Notes: generated by a model not told the origin, from the sequence alone. Numbered from the stretch's first letter, positions 1-10,143 are shown. The stretch is 64,000 nucleotides of DNA from Prolixibacteraceae bacterium (GCA_019856515.1 CP082230.1:4092001-4156000); one strand, 5' to 3'. Program-made: numbers and translations.

Positions 1-2
1 TT

Positions 3-275
3 ATAGAGGCATTAAGAAATGAGACTTTCTTGCCTTCCGATAAGTTGCAAGTTCTACATAATACCACCCTGCTTATTGTGCGAAATAGAGGTGTGCTAAC
101 AGATGCTGAGTTAGAACGATTTTATGATGTGGGTTACGAAAACAGACATCTTTTAGATATCGTATTAGGCCTATCACAAAAGGTTATAAGTAATTATGTG
201 AACCACTTGGCAAAAACACCATTAGACAATAGTTCTAAGAAGTTTGCATGGACTCCTAAGAATCCTAAATATTAA
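3..275 (+). CDS. Carboxymuconolactone decarboxylase (AhpD-like) family protein, C-terminal fragment
   Basis: The gene is cut by the left edge of the window; the reading frame is open from base 3 to the TAA at 273-275, so about 90 C-terminal residues are visible. A TTG at position 30 lies in this frame but there is no reason to start there. The tail (ENRHLLDIVLGLSQKVISNY, then NHLAKTPLD) is the helical end typical of CMD-domain proteins related to AhpD peroxidases. The catalytic CxxC helix would lie upstream and cannot be seen, so an active peroxidase cannot be confirmed. The family assignment rests on the NHL-TPLD ending and helical pattern. A strong convergent terminator follows directly. 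Confidence 0.6.
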   Translation: MEALRNETFLPSDKLQVLHNTTLLIVRNRGVLTDAELERFYDVGYENRHLLDIVLGLSQKVISNYVNHLAKTPLDNSSKKFAWTPKNPKY

Positions 276-344
276 GTAAATAGAACTATAGATGTTGAAT
301 GATATCTTAGGATAATTAAATATAGATTCTAACAGTCGGTTAAT

Positions 345-384
345 TAGGCCCATATAATGGTATTAATTCCTTTATATGGGCCTA
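345..384. terminator. Bidirectional terminator between convergent genes
   Basis: Perfect 12-bp arms (345-356 and 373-384, TAGGCCCATATA and its complement) around a 16-nt loop. It sits between the stop of the plus-strand CMD-type gene and the stop of the minus-strand lipoprotein at 399, so it can serve both. Confidence 0.75.
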
Positions 385-398
385 TCTATTGCAAAACA

Positions 399-1001
399 CT
401 ACTCTGTTTGGATCTTATACTGTTCGATCTCTTCAGGTGTCATAATATGTATTCCATCTGCTGGTGCAGCATATATAGTGAAATAGTAAAAAGCTTCCGC
501 ATCATCTCTTGTCATCCCTATCTCCTGATAATAACGGATGTAAGGCTCGTGATATTTATGTCCTTTCTCAAAGTCAGTGGCAACCTCTTCGTCTCCTGCC
601 CACGAATGAACTCCTATTTCAACATTAGAACCTATAGTACGATATATCCCACTTAGGAATAGGTCAGTACCTCCAGATGCAACACTCCCATTAGCTACGA
701 TTTCGGTGTTGAACCTGTTTTTGTGAATAAGAGTGCCTAGCACAAGGTTGATACTGTCATCGATAGACCCATCACACTGTATAAATCTCAACTTCTTGAT
801 ATCAGGTTGCTCTTCCATCAGTCGTTTAAAATCCTCAAGAGCATTTGAGTTGATTATTCCATCGACAATGATAGCCGATTTATCTTCAGAGATGCAAAAG
901 ATATTTGCTCTTTCGAGCTTCCTCATCGAAAGCCATTCACAACTTGTCGTAAGAGATAGGAGTAAAATAATCACCATTAAAAAAGAGCTCTTCCTTTTCA
1001 T
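399..1001 (-). CDS. ClpP/crotonase-fold lipoprotein, putative periplasmic serine protease
   Basis: 200 residues. An N-terminal hydrophobic segment ends in a lipobox with the acylated Cys at 21, so the protein is probably membrane-anchored. The body resembles the ClpP-like fold of predicted periplasmic proteins: the segment ANGSVASGGTDLFLSG carries a candidate nucleophile Ser109, and GVHSWAG carries a candidate His132 at the right spacing. The third catalytic residue is not certain. It stands alone: the gene behind it is convergent and the one ahead (susC) is divergent across an 800-bp gap. Function and substrate are unknown; the fold call rests on motif pattern only. It could also be an inactive member of the family. 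Confidence 0.6.
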   Translation of the reverse strand: MKRKSSFLMVIILLLSLTTSCEWLSMRKLERANIFCISEDKSAIIVDGIINSNALEDFKRLMEEQPDIKKLRFIQCDGSIDDSINLVLGTLIHKNRFNTEIVANGSVASGGTDLFLSGIYRTIGSNVEIGVHSWAGDEEVATDFEKGHKYHEPYIRYYQEIGMTRDDAEAFYYFTIYAAPADGIHIMTPEEIEQYKIQTE

Positions 1002-1804
1002 ACATTCTGCTATTTAGAGTTTAATAATTACATGCCAGATTAGATGGAACCTTATTCTTAGTCTCTATTTGTCTGTTCGACATTAAAACTATCATCATAA
1101 TCCTAAGGTTATGATTCTATCTTTAAATCTGTTTGAATAAGACCTTTTCGAAATAGTCTCACTCCCGTCTTGATAATCCGTTGGAATAACAAGCAAAAAA
1201 AGCACATACTTCAGTCATTAATCCTAGATTAACAACTGAAGTATGTGCTTTTCTTAACACAACTAAATAATTTATCTCTATACCCTCAATCTCTTCTTCA
1301 GTGTTAGGATATATATGATATTTGTATATCTATTTAGCAATAGTAAATATAGTGAAAAATAGTGTAATGCTAGTTTTGATCTCTATACGTAGTGTATTTC
1401 AAATTTACCTAGAATTGGATGCCGAAATAGATATTTATACTTCAGCATAAGTTATATGAGCATCATTAGTTTCTGTCTGTTTAATGATAATGTGTTCATT
1501 TAGATGTCAATAAAGTGCTGTTGATTGAATGTTGAATACTCTTTTTCTCTTCAATATCATACCAAATCTCATTATAATATCCCAAAAAATGAACTCTTTT
1601 TGATCTCTCATATTGACAGGATTGAATTGTACGTAGTTCTATTTAACTATATGATAAATGGAATTGAACATATGGATAAACGCAAACATAAATGTTGTTA
1701 ATTGTTCATATACAGTCAATCATTGGAAGGAATGAAACACTTATGAACATACATAAACATATTTTCGTAAGTGAAATCAATAAACTCTCTAAAACCAAAA
1801 ACAT
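1002..1804. other. 800-bp intergenic region upstream of susC 1
   Basis: AT-rich and without a credible reading frame. It holds the isolated hairpin at 1201-1249. The susC promoter and leader must lie in the right-hand part, but no clean Bacteroidota promoter (TTTG-N20-TAnnTTTG) was found. No regulator gene lies here. Confidence 0.5.
1201..1249 (+). terminator. Strong intrinsic-terminator-like hairpin with no gene in front of it
   Basis: Perfect 15-bp arms (1201-1215 AGCACATACTTCAGT and 1235-1249) with a 19-nt loop, an A-run before and TTTTCTT after, as in a plus-strand intrinsic terminator. No plus-strand gene ends nearby and susC starts 550 bp downstream. It may end an unannotated small RNA or act as an attenuator of a long susC leader. 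Confidence 0.6.
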
Positions 1805-4800
1805 ATGAGAAAACAATTATTAACAAAAAAGATTGCAACGCTTCTTTTGCTTTCTGTTTATATGATGATTTCCTCTTCATCTATAGCACAAGAGAAGATT
1901 GTGATCACCGGAACGGTTTCTGATGCCTCTGGTGAGACTATTCCGGGTGCTTCTGTTCGAGTAAAAGAGTCCGATGCAGGTACCATTACTAACTTCGATG
2001 GAGTTTACCAGCTCAAAGCGACTGAAGGTAATACCCTTGTTTTTTCTTACGTAGGATACGCTTCCAAAGAAGTTATAATAAAAGGAAAAACAAAAATAGA
2101 CGTGATCCTTAGTAGTGATATAAAGGGCCTTGATGAGGTCGTTATTGTTGGTTATGGTACTCAGAAAAAAGCCAACCTTACTGGGGCTGTGGAGACGATA
2201 TCTTCCGAGACGATTGTCGATCGACCAGCACCTAGTTTGAGTCATGCCCTTCAAGGTTCCGTAGCGGGACTGAACGTGACAGTAGAAAATGGACAACCCG
2301 GATCTGCTCCTAAGATTAATATCCGTGGTACTACTTCTATTACTAGTGGTAGCCCGCTTGTACTTGTTGATGGGGTAGAGATGGCCATGAATCTAGTTAA
2401 TCCTGATGATGTAGAGAATATTACGGTCCTTAAAGATGCGGCATCTTGTGCTATCTATGGTGGACGTGCTGCCTTTGGTGTGGTATTGGTTACTACAAAG
2501 AATGGTAAGCGCGATCGTGAGCCTACGGTAAATGTAAGTGCATATTATGGTTTCAATCGCCCTAGTCGTCAACCAGATCCTGTAAATACATATGACTACA
2601 TGCTCAATTACGACGAGTGGAGAGTTGCGGATGGAGAGAAGCCATTTTATGGAGAGAAAGTCTTGTCAGCATACCAGAAATATGTAAACGGTGAAGATAT
2701 CTCTTATTTGCAAGATGAAAATGGAGATGTGTTAGATGATAACGGTAACGTTATTAACTTCAAAAATACTGATTGGAATGATCTTATTTTCGCGAATCAG
2801 TCTCCAGTACAGAAATATTCAGCCAATGTATCTGGTGGATCAGGTAAAGTATCCTATTATGGATCTTTCGGTATGTATGATCAACAAGGTCTGTTAAAAG
2901 CGGCAGATGATAGTTATAAGCGAATTAATGTGTCACTGAAAATAGATGTAGATCTATATAAGTGGTGGACTATTGGACTGAAGTCAACCCTTAACCGTAG
3001 TAAGAGTGATAAGCCTGTAAAGTATAATAATATTGGCTCTTATTGGCATGCTATCTATCGTCAAAAGCCAAATGCAAGTTCAGAGTATGATGATGAAATG
3101 GGTGCTTGGAAATCAAAATCTAACCCTATTGCCTATCTAACCGATGGTGGACGTGAAAATATTCGTATCGATGATAACTGGATCACTGCAAATACAATTA
3201 TTCGACCATTCAAAGGGATGATTATCAAGGCCGATTATACTACTAACCGTAAATCTAATGATAAACAGGTTGATTTTAGAAAGATAGCTTATCTTAACCA
3301 AGGAGAAGTTCTTTCTGAACCTGCAAACGACTATGTAAAACAGTCTGCTGCTTATAAAGATTACGAAACCATTAACGCTTTTGCAGAATATACAGGTAGT
3401 GCATTTGATGCCCATAACTTTAAGTTAATGGCTGGTTACAACCAAGAGGAGATAATCGACAACTCATATTGGGTACAGCGTAAAGATAAGCTTGCCGAAA
3501 CTCCGAATTTAGGACTCACCTCAGGAGACCAAACAACAAATGGTAGTGGTGGTGTACGTTCCATAAGAGGAGGATTCTTTAGAGTAAATTATAACTTTAA
3601 AGAGCGTTACTTAATGGAAGTGAATGGACGTTATGACCTTACTTCTCGTTTTAGAACTGAAGATCGTGGGGCATTCTATCCTTCCTATTCTGCAGGTTGG
3701 AGAGTAACAGAAGAGCCATTTATGAAAGGAGTGAAGAAGGTAATTGACAACTTTAAACTTAGAGTATCTTATGCATCACAGGGTAACCAGATGATTAAGG
3801 ATAAAGTGAATGGGAAAGCTGTCTTTTCTTACCAGCCTTACCTTGGAACCATGCAAACCAAAACGATTCCATATATTTTAGGTGGAGAGCGTGCCATGGT
3901 AATTACACCTGCGAGTGCAACCAGTGCCGACCTAACATGGGAGACGGTAACGACAACTAACTACGGACTAGACCTCACCGCTTTGCGTGGTCGTATGAAT
4001 GTCTCTTTTGACAAATATGAGCGTGAAACGAAAGATATGCTTTTGCCAATGAGTGGCCCAGCGATGTTTGGTGCAGCTTATCCAAAAGTAAATGGAGCTG
4101 ATTTGGTGACTAAAGGATGGGAACTTTCGCTTAAATGGCAAGATAAGATAGGATCGGATTTCGGATATGGAGTAACTTTAGCCCTTTCAGATAATGAAAC
4201 AGAAATAACAAGGTTCGACAATCCTAATAATATTATTGACACAAAAAATATATACTATAAAGGTCAGAAGCTTGGGGAGATTTGGGGATACGAAACCGAA
4301 GGGATCTTTCAGTCAGTCGAAGAAGTTAAGGAGCAAAACGTCGATTACTCTCAGTTCCGTCTATATGATTCACAACCTGGTGATGTTCGATATAAAGATT
4401 TAAATGGAGATGGTAAGATCACCAATGGTGCAAAAACGCTAGATGATCATGGTGATTTGAAGATTATTGGAAACGATACACCACGCTATGCTTATGGTAT
4501 TACAACCAATCTAAACTTTAAAGGGTTCGATTGTACAATCTTCTTCCAAGGGGTTGCCAAGAGAGACTACTGGATTGGATCTACACACTATTGGGGTAAT
4601 ATTGCTCAAACATATACTGTTCCGACGAAATGGACACATAACAACCACTGGAGAGAAGACAACAAAGATGGATTCCTTCCACGTAATGCCCCCAATAAAG
4701 ATCGTGGTAACATGAATAAGCAGACTCGTTATCTACAAGATGCATCATATATCCGACTTAAGAACATCACTTTTGGGTACACATTCCCAAAGCATTGGAC

Positions 4801-4963
4801 TCAAGGCGCAGGAATCAGTAAAATTAGACTTTATGTTACTGGTCAGAACCTATGGGAGTATACTAAACTGAATGAGACGTTCGATCCTGAAGGATTGAAT
4901 GAAGGGGGAAAGATATATCCATTCCAAAGAACCGTAGCTTTTGGTGCAAACATCACATTCTAA
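1805..4963 (+). CDS. SusC/RagA-family TonB-dependent outer-membrane transporter
   Basis: 1052 residues, normal length for SusC. Signal peptide to about residue 29 (ending SSSIAQ), then a carboxypeptidase-D-like domain (about 33-105), a TonB-box-like DEVVIVGYG at 110-118, the plug domain (about 120-240, with VLKDAASCAIYGGRAA), and a beta-barrel ending in an aromatic-terminated strand (AFGANITF). It imports oligosaccharides or similar ligands through the outer membrane, driven by TonB/ExbBD. It is followed after 10 bp by its SusD partner, so the two are co-transcribed. The fucosidase downstream on the other strand suggests a fucose-containing ligand, which is inference. No adjacent sigma/anti-sigma pair or hybrid two-component regulator is present. 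Confidence 0.95.
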   Translation: MRKQLLTKKIATLLLLSVYMMISSSSIAQEKIVITGTVSDASGETIPGASVRVKESDAGTITNFDGVYQLKATEGNTLVFSYVGYASKEVIIKGKTKIDVILSSDIKGLDEVVIVGYGTQKKANLTGAVETISSETIVDRPAPSLSHALQGSVAGLNVTVENGQPGSAPKINIRGTTSITSGSPLVLVDGVEMAMNLVNPDDVENITVLKDAASCAIYGGRAAFGVVLVTTKNGKRDREPTVNVSAYYGFNRPSRQPDPVNTYDYMLNYDEWRVADGEKPFYGEKVLSAYQKYVNGEDISYLQDENGDVLDDNGNVINFKNTDWNDLIFANQSPVQKYSANVSGGSGKVSYYGSFGMYDQQGLLKAADDSYKRINVSLKIDVDLYKWWTIGLKSTLNRSKSDKPVKYNNIGSYWHAIYRQKPNASSEYDDEMGAWKSKSNPIAYLTDGGRENIRIDDNWITANTIIRPFKGMIIKADYTTNRKSNDKQVDFRKIAYLNQGEVLSEPANDYVKQSAAYKDYETINAFAEYTGSAFDAHNFKLMAGYNQEEIIDNSYWVQRKDKLAETPNLGLTSGDQTTNGSGGVRSIRGGFFRVNYNFKERYLMEVNGRYDLTSRFRTEDRGAFYPSYSAGWRVTEEPFMKGVKKVIDNFKLRVSYASQGNQMIKDKVNGKAVFSYQPYLGTMQTKTIPYILGGERAMVITPASATSADLTWETVTTTNYGLDLTALRGRMNVSFDKYERETKDMLLPMSGPAMFGAAYPKVNGADLVTKGWELSLKWQDKIGSDFGYGVTLALSDNETEITRFDNPNNIIDTKNIYYKGQKLGEIWGYETEGIFQSVEEVKEQNVDYSQFRLYDSQPGDVRYKDLNGDGKITNGAKTLDDHGDLKIIGNDTPRYAYGITTNLNFKGFDCTIFFQGVAKRDYWIGSTHYWGNIAQTYTVPTKWTHNNHWREDNKDGFLPRNAPNKDRGNMNKQTRYLQDASYIRLKNITFGYTFPKHWTQGAGISKIRLYVTGQNLWEYTKLNETFDPEGLNEGGKIYPFQRTVAFGANITF

Positions 4964-4973
4964 TTAGGAGGAC

Positions 4974-6740
4974 ATGAACATGAGACATATAAAATATTTA
5001 GGAGTATTAATGATCAGCATCATCGCTTTGGTCGGATGTAATGATGATTTTCTTGAGACAAAACCCAAAGATGCTTTGACTCTTGAAACAAAGTGGACCA
5101 ATACATTCTTAGACCTTTACTGTAATGGTTTCTATACGGAGATTGTAGGACACGATGGTGGATGGGGCCAAAAAGGTTATCTATATGAAGATGATAAAAC
5201 AGATAATCAAGCACCTTTTAGGTTTAATAAGATCTCCGCTGGACAGCAGATCGTCCCAGATTCCAAAGGTGGATGGGGTGAAGTGAAAAACTGGGCGCAG
5301 CTTAGAAAGGCAAACTTCCTATTGGCAGGTCTTCCTAATAGTGTGGTGACAGATGTAGAAAAGAAACATTATGAAGGAATTGCTAAATTCTGGAGAGCAT
5401 GGTTCTATTTCAAAAAAGTAAAGCAATTTGGAGATGTAACTTGGTCTTCAAAATTGATTGAACCAAACGATAAAGAGATTCTTTTTGGTGCGCGTACCCC
5501 TCGAAAAGATGTGATGGACTCTGTGTTGACTGACATTACTTTCGCTTGTGAGAATATGAAGTGGGGGGATATCAAGAAAAACGACTATGTCAACAAAGGA
5601 ACTGCATTGGCTTTGAAAGCACGAATCTGCCTACATGAAGGAACCTTTAGAAAGTACCATGGATTGGGTGATGAAGAGATATTTCTACAGAATGCGCGTG
5701 ATGCAGCCAAAGAGTTAATAGACTCGAAGAAATTTTCTCTTTATAGAGGAAGTGGTGTAGAAAGCTCATACCATGATCTATTCAAATTCGTTGAAATGAG
5801 TGGTATTAATGAACTTATCCTTGTACGTCGATATATCACTGGTATCTATGGACATGCTCGTTTACGTTACCGTAATGGTAAAGATGGGCTAACAAAAGAC
5901 TTTGTCAATGACTATTTGAATCTTGATGGTACATTCTATGATGGCAGTAATGATGAGAACCTTGAAGCAGAGCTAAGCAATCGTGATCCTCGTCTACGTC
6001 AAACCATATGGTTCTCACCTAAAGGAGGTGTATTTGCACCAATTGCATCTGAAGTGCCAATCTCGACTATTCCAGTACCTTCACTTCTTGGTTCTAAGTT
6101 TGTAAATCCAAAGGGAAAAGAACAGAATGTGGGAGCTTTATTTTCTACCACGACAGGTTATCATTTCTCTTTATCTTACGAATTTAACGAAACAAACTAT
6201 GGTGATATGGGAGGTATGGATGCACCTATTATTCGTTATGCTGAAGTACTGTTAGACTATGCTGAAGCAACTGCGGAACTTGGCGAATGTACACAAGAGG
6301 TGTTAGATGTTACCGTAAATGATCTTCGTGCTCGTGTCGGTATGGATGCAAAGTTAACCGTTGCCCCTATTGCTGAACCTGCTGCAACATCAGATAGATC
6401 CCTTCTCGACTATTCATTATCTCCACTTTTGGAAGAGATACGTCGTGAGCGTCGTGTGGAACTAGCTGCCCAAGGGTTTAGATATGATGACTTAATGCGT
6501 TGGAAAGCTGGTAAATTCTTAGAGAAGCCATTAAGAGGTATGAAAGTCACAGGAATGAATGCAAAATATGTTACAAGTAAAACGAAAATAGATGAGAATG
6601 GTTATATCGACATGTATAAAGGAGATGTTGGATATTCTAGAACTTTCGACGAATCGAAGCATTATCTAAAGCCGATTCCTCGTCAATCGCTTGTTGAGAA
6701 CCCTAATTTGAAACAGAATCCCGGTTGGGATAAAGAGTAA
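4974..6740 (+). CDS. SusD/RagB-family outer-membrane lipoprotein
   Basis: 588 residues, typical of SusD. The N-terminus carries a lipobox (IALVGC), placing the protein on the outer leaflet as the lid of the SusC channel. TPR-like helices and the C-terminal LMRWKAGKFL, LKPIPRQ and NPNLKQNPGWD motifs are family hallmarks. An AGGAGG lies at 4966-4971; the second ATG at 4980 has better spacing than the first at 4974, so the protein may begin two residues later (MRHIKYLG). It forms a two-gene operon with the SusC ahead. The ligand cannot be read from sequence. Confidence 0.94.
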   Translation: MNMRHIKYLGVLMISIIALVGCNDDFLETKPKDALTLETKWTNTFLDLYCNGFYTEIVGHDGGWGQKGYLYEDDKTDNQAPFRFNKISAGQQIVPDSKGGWGEVKNWAQLRKANFLLAGLPNSVVTDVEKKHYEGIAKFWRAWFYFKKVKQFGDVTWSSKLIEPNDKEILFGARTPRKDVMDSVLTDITFACENMKWGDIKKNDYVNKGTALALKARICLHEGTFRKYHGLGDEEIFLQNARDAAKELIDSKKFSLYRGSGVESSYHDLFKFVEMSGINELILVRRYITGIYGHARLRYRNGKDGLTKDFVNDYLNLDGTFYDGSNDENLEAELSNRDPRLRQTIWFSPKGGVFAPIASEVPISTIPVPSLLGSKFVNPKGKEQNVGALFSTTTGYHFSLSYEFNETNYGDMGGMDAPIIRYAEVLLDYAEATAELGECTQEVLDVTVNDLRARVGMDAKLTVAPIAEPAATSDRSLLDYSLSPLLEEIRRERRVELAAQGFRYDDLMRWKAGKFLEKPLRGMKVTGMNAKYVTSKTKIDENGYIDMYKGDVGYSRTFDESKHYLKPIPRQSLVENPNLKQNPGWDKE

Positions 6741-6753
6741 CTTCGAACAGGTC

Positions 6754-6771
6754 GGGTCCCTTCGGGGACCC
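6754..6771 (+). terminator. UUCG-tetraloop hairpin behind susD 1
   Basis: Perfect GGGTCCC-TTCG-GGGACCC hairpin 14 bp after the susD stop. It lacks a U-tract, so it may protect the 3' end or pause polymerase, with the hairpin at 6817-6867 completing termination. Confidence 0.6.
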
Positions 6772-6816
6772 ATTAGGGAATGATTATTCCAATTATCTAT
6801 AAAGATAATTGGTATT

Positions 6817-6867
6817 AATATCATGATTCAAAAAGGACAATATGATTTCCTTATGAATCATGATATT
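6817..6867. terminator. Bidirectional terminator between susD 1 and the fucosidase
   Basis: Perfect 14-bp arms (6817-6830 and 6854-6867, AATATCATGATTCA) with TTTTG after, lying between convergent genes. A second small hairpin (6789-6812, CCAATTATCT arms) lies just before it. Confidence 0.7.
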
Positions 6868-6879
6868 TTGCTTTAACGG

Positions 6880-8451
6880 TTATCGTTTTAACCCTTCAAT
6901 TTTAAATACATATGGAGCCGAAAGCTTCTCCATCTCCTTACTGAAAGTGTCAAGCTTCACATAAGCTTGCTTTTCCTTATTAAATTCAACGCTTACCCTC
7001 TTGTCAGAACCCAACAGGCTAATTGTACTGTGTCGCTTTAGATCTTTCGAATGGAGCGAGGCAATAGCAAAGTCCGATGGACGATTCATTGCAAAAACAT
7101 AGAGTGAACCACCATCCTTCGATCGAGTAAATCTAAAATCATTGCTTTGTAGCTTGATATAGTAGGTGTGCCCACTGTTAGCATATACTTCGACACCTTT
7201 AGGAAGATGCTGCCCTTTCTTTATCTTCAACGTAAACCTACTGTTTGGACCTTGATAGTACACTTTCCAAGGTCGTGAACCATAGATAGCTTCCCCGTTG
7301 ATATTTAACCATTGACCAACCTCACGAAGAGACGATGCTTGATCTTCGAGTATATATCCAAGAGGATGAGGTGTAATATTTAGTAGCAACGTACCATTTT
7401 TACTTACCACATCCACAAGCAATGTTTTAATCCAATCAGCTCCTTTAAAGACCATCTGCTCTTTACACATCCATGGACCTGGAGAGTCATCTGTCTGCCA
7501 AGGACGCGACTCGATCTGTTTTGCGCCACCTCTCTCAAAATCACGTAGACTGACTTCGATAGGCCATTGGTTGGCTTTCATTGAAATAATACCCTTCATC
7601 CCAGCTCTCTCTAATGTCTCATAATAGAATTTCGCCAACTGATATCGTGTCTCCCAGCTAATCCACCTCTGGCCCCAGTCAAACCACAACTGATCCGGCT
7701 TATACTTCACGATATACTCTTTTAGTAGGGCGAGCCAATATGCTTCTGCATCCCGTTGATCCTTAAAGTTTCCATAAAGTTTGGCATACTTCGGATCGTA
7801 AATATCCGTATTGGGTTCTATATTCTTACTCCTACCATAGTAGAGCCCCGAAAAAGTATAACCATGATGAAAAGAGGAGACCACCTTCAACCCCTTACCT
7901 CTATAGGCCTCTATCAGCTCTCCACAGATATCTCTTTTGGGACCATAGTCGGCTGCATTCCATGGAGCCACATCACTATCCCACATTGCAAAACCATCAT
8001 GATGCATCGCTACAGGACCTGCAAACTTAGCTCCAGAAGCTGCTACAATCTCTGCCCACTCGTTTGCATTAAATCTCGGTGCCGAAAACATCTGAAAGAA
8101 ATCCTTGTATCCAAACGACTGCAAAGGACCATACTTATTGATTTGATTGATATTATAGGGATGCCCTTTGGTGTAGATCCATCGTGAGTACCAGCTATTT
8201 CCACTTCCAGTGTAATGGGTAGTATAGATCGGTACACAATATGGCCCCCAATGGGCATAAATGCCAAATTTAGCATCATTAAACCATGCTGGCACATCTC
8301 TTTTCAATGCTTTCCACTTTGTCGCACTTACTTGCGAAGTATCGACATGCGTTCTTCCTTTAGAATAGTGAGGGAACTCCTCTTGTGCATAACTGTTTAT
8401 CGAAATAAAGCAGACCATGCAGATAATCCATAGTAGATCTCTTTTACTCAT
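6880..8451 (-). CDS. Secreted alpha-L-fucosidase, glycoside hydrolase family 29
   Basis: 523 residues with a signal peptide ending near residue 22 (NSYAQ). The GH29 barrel begins at PAWFNDAKFGIYAHWG (about 54-69), continues with VAMHHDGFAMWDS (about 148-159), and has the candidate nucleophile Asp258 in DQLWFDWG. The C-terminal 120 residues form the beta-sandwich usual in the family. It should remove terminal L-fucose from oligosaccharides in the periplasm or at the cell surface by a retaining mechanism. It converges on the SusC/SusD pair, consistent with a small fucose-related utilisation locus. The exact linkage and whether sulfated fucose is accepted cannot be told. Confidence 0.9.
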   Translation of the reverse strand: MSKRDLLWIICMVCFISINSYAQEEFPHYSKGRTHVDTSQVSATKWKALKRDVPAWFNDAKFGIYAHWGPYCVPIYTTHYTGSGNSWYSRWIYTKGHPYNINQINKYGPLQSFGYKDFFQMFSAPRFNANEWAEIVAASGAKFAGPVAMHHDGFAMWDSDVAPWNAADYGPKRDICGELIEAYRGKGLKVVSSFHHGYTFSGLYYGRSKNIEPNTDIYDPKYAKLYGNFKDQRDAEAYWLALLKEYIVKYKPDQLWFDWGQRWISWETRYQLAKFYYETLERAGMKGIISMKANQWPIEVSLRDFERGGAKQIESRPWQTDDSPGPWMCKEQMVFKGADWIKTLLVDVVSKNGTLLLNITPHPLGYILEDQASSLREVGQWLNINGEAIYGSRPWKVYYQGPNSRFTLKIKKGQHLPKGVEVYANSGHTYYIKLQSNDFRFTRSKDGGSLYVFAMNRPSDFAIASLHSKDLKRHSTISLLGSDKRVSVEFNKEKQAYVKLDTFSKEMEKLSAPYVFKIEGLKR

Positions 8452-8955
8452 ACGTTTGTTAAGTTTATTTAGTTAAAGTCATCATGCTTGATATAACCTC
8501 AAAATCATTTCGAAATAATAGATAAGTTATTGCGAATATATTTTGTTTAGATAACCAGAGAGCATTACTCACCTAATAGTGAAAATATAACCACGGTATA
8601 ACCAAAATAGAACGAAAGCTATCGATCATATACTTATAACTACTCTTCTCTTATTTGTTGTATTATAAGCTCTATACATCATGACTAGTCTAAGATAGCT
8701 CAACCAATTATTATAGAATGTCATTTATTGCACAATGGTTCATAATCATCGTACATATTCGTCCCATTATATTCTGTGGTTTAGATGAATATTGAAAATT
8801 GGACAAATTTAAAAGTCCTTACGATAATAAATTATCATATTATATGAGCTAATTCAGTAAAAATCCAATCAAGTTAAATGTATATATTTGTTCGATTTTA
8901 TAAATTTCCCCTTATACCCATAGTTGACAATAATAATCTAATTAAAATTTTTCCC
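8452..8955. other. Divergent intergenic region, fucosidase / betaine-binding-like lipoprotein
   Basis: About 500 bp of AT-rich DNA between two genes pointing away from each other, so it must hold both promoters. No recognisable regulator site, repeat or RNA was seen. The next frame is open upstream from 8878, but the hydrophobic signal and lipobox begin only at 8956. Confidence 0.45.
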
Positions 8956-9822
8956 ATGAACCTTAATTCTTTGGTGTCTGTTCTTATCTGTTGTTGTGCT
9001 TGTTTTGCATGTTCAACATCAAAAAAGAAAACAGTAAATACGAATGATAAGAGCCGCCCAGATGTTGTGATTGCATACGATCATTGGCGGCAGAATAAAG
9101 CCATTACACAATTTGCAAAGCGTATCCTTGTCTCAAAAGGATATAACGTGAAGATCCAACCTACCCATAACCCAATGGAAGCCCTACGAAATAAAAAAGT
9201 AGATATTGTGCTTTCTGATTGGGTTCCACAAAACATCTATCCAGAGCCAGGTCCTGATTATGCCGTATTAGGAAACCTCTATAATGAAGCTTTGATGGGA
9301 GTGATCGTTCCTCATTATACTAAGATTAACTCTTTGGCTGAGTTAGAAAACAAAGAAAATAAAGATTCTCATACGATCTATACTCCTACATTCGGTTTCG
9401 AATCGGAGTGTGCTCTTAATGAAATCAAAAAGCGCTATAACTTCAACCTATGTGTCGAAAGAATGGACCAATTACAAATGGTCACTTTGGTTAAAGATAG
9501 ACTGCAAAAAAAGCAAGATGTTTTTATCGTAGGCTGTTATCCTCATCCCATGATCAACAAAAAACTATTTAAAATAGTTGAAGATCCATACCATGCTTTT
9601 GCAACCAAATACCAACTGGTAAAAGTATGTTCTCGTTCATGGGCCAAAAAACATCCTAAACTAGAGAAATTCTTTAAAAACTTTCAATTCGAGACTTCTC
9701 ATTTTGAGAAACTAATAGAGTTGACCGATAAAAACAAATGGGATACCAAGGTATCCATAGATGAATGGTATCAACTATATAAACCTGAATACTCCCTATT
9801 AGTAGAAGAGAAGGAGTCTTAA
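8956..9822 (+). CDS. Substrate-binding lipoprotein, glycine betaine/proline (OpuAC/ProX) type, copy 1
   Basis: 288 residues from the ATG at 8956, chosen because a compact signal segment ending in a Cys lipobox (CFACS) begins there; an ATG at 8878 would add 26 residues with no such signal. Family traits are PDVVIAYDHWRQNKAI at the start of the mature protein, LSDWVPQNIY, ALMGVIVPHY, and YPHPMINKKLFKIVEDPYHAF. The fold binds quaternary amines in ABC systems, with aromatic residues caging the ligand. No permease or ATPase gene lies in the window, so it is an orphan binding protein. It is more diverged than the two copies at 16.7 and 18.2 kb. Confidence 0.8.
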   Translation: MNLNSLVSVLICCCACFACSTSKKKTVNTNDKSRPDVVIAYDHWRQNKAITQFAKRILVSKGYNVKIQPTHNPMEALRNKKVDIVLSDWVPQNIYPEPGPDYAVLGNLYNEALMGVIVPHYTKINSLAELENKENKDSHTIYTPTFGFESECALNEIKKRYNFNLCVERMDQLQMVTLVKDRLQKKQDVFIVGCYPHPMINKKLFKIVEDPYHAFATKYQLVKVCSRSWAKKHPKLEKFFKNFQFETSHFEKLIELTDKNKWDTKVSIDEWYQLYKPEYSLLVEEKES

Positions 9823-9873
9823 GTACTTATATTTAGATGAATAATATAAACTAAATAGGTCAGTACATAAAAT

Positions 9874-9947
9874 AAATTGTTGATATTTAAAACAGAACGA
9901 ATCGATTATAATGGATAGGTTTGCTCTGTTTTAAATATCGACAATTT
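9874..9947. terminator. Long-stem hairpin after binding-protein copy 1
   Basis: 22-bp arms (9874-9895 and 9926-9947) with one mismatch that is a G-U pair in RNA, and a 30-nt loop. It begins 51 bp after the stop codon. Confidence 0.55.
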
Positions 9948-10039
9948 CAATAGAATACATACGAACTTCTCGTTTGTTATATCTGAAGTTCTTTTTGTCA
10001 ATAGATTATGACAGTGTAGATGAACATGTGCCATTAAAA

Positions 10040-10089
10040 AAGTCTTTACCAAGTTCTTTCAATACAATAATAGAACTTAATAAAGACTT
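10040..10089. terminator. Bidirectional hairpin terminator in front of susD 2 stop
   Basis: Paired arms AAGTCTTTA/TAAAGACTT and AAGTTCT/AGAACTT with small internal mismatches, lying between convergent genes. Confidence 0.55.
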
Positions 10090-10143
10090 GTCTGTAATGA
10101 GATAAACGTAATTATTTTAATTCATCATAGTTAACTCAATTCA

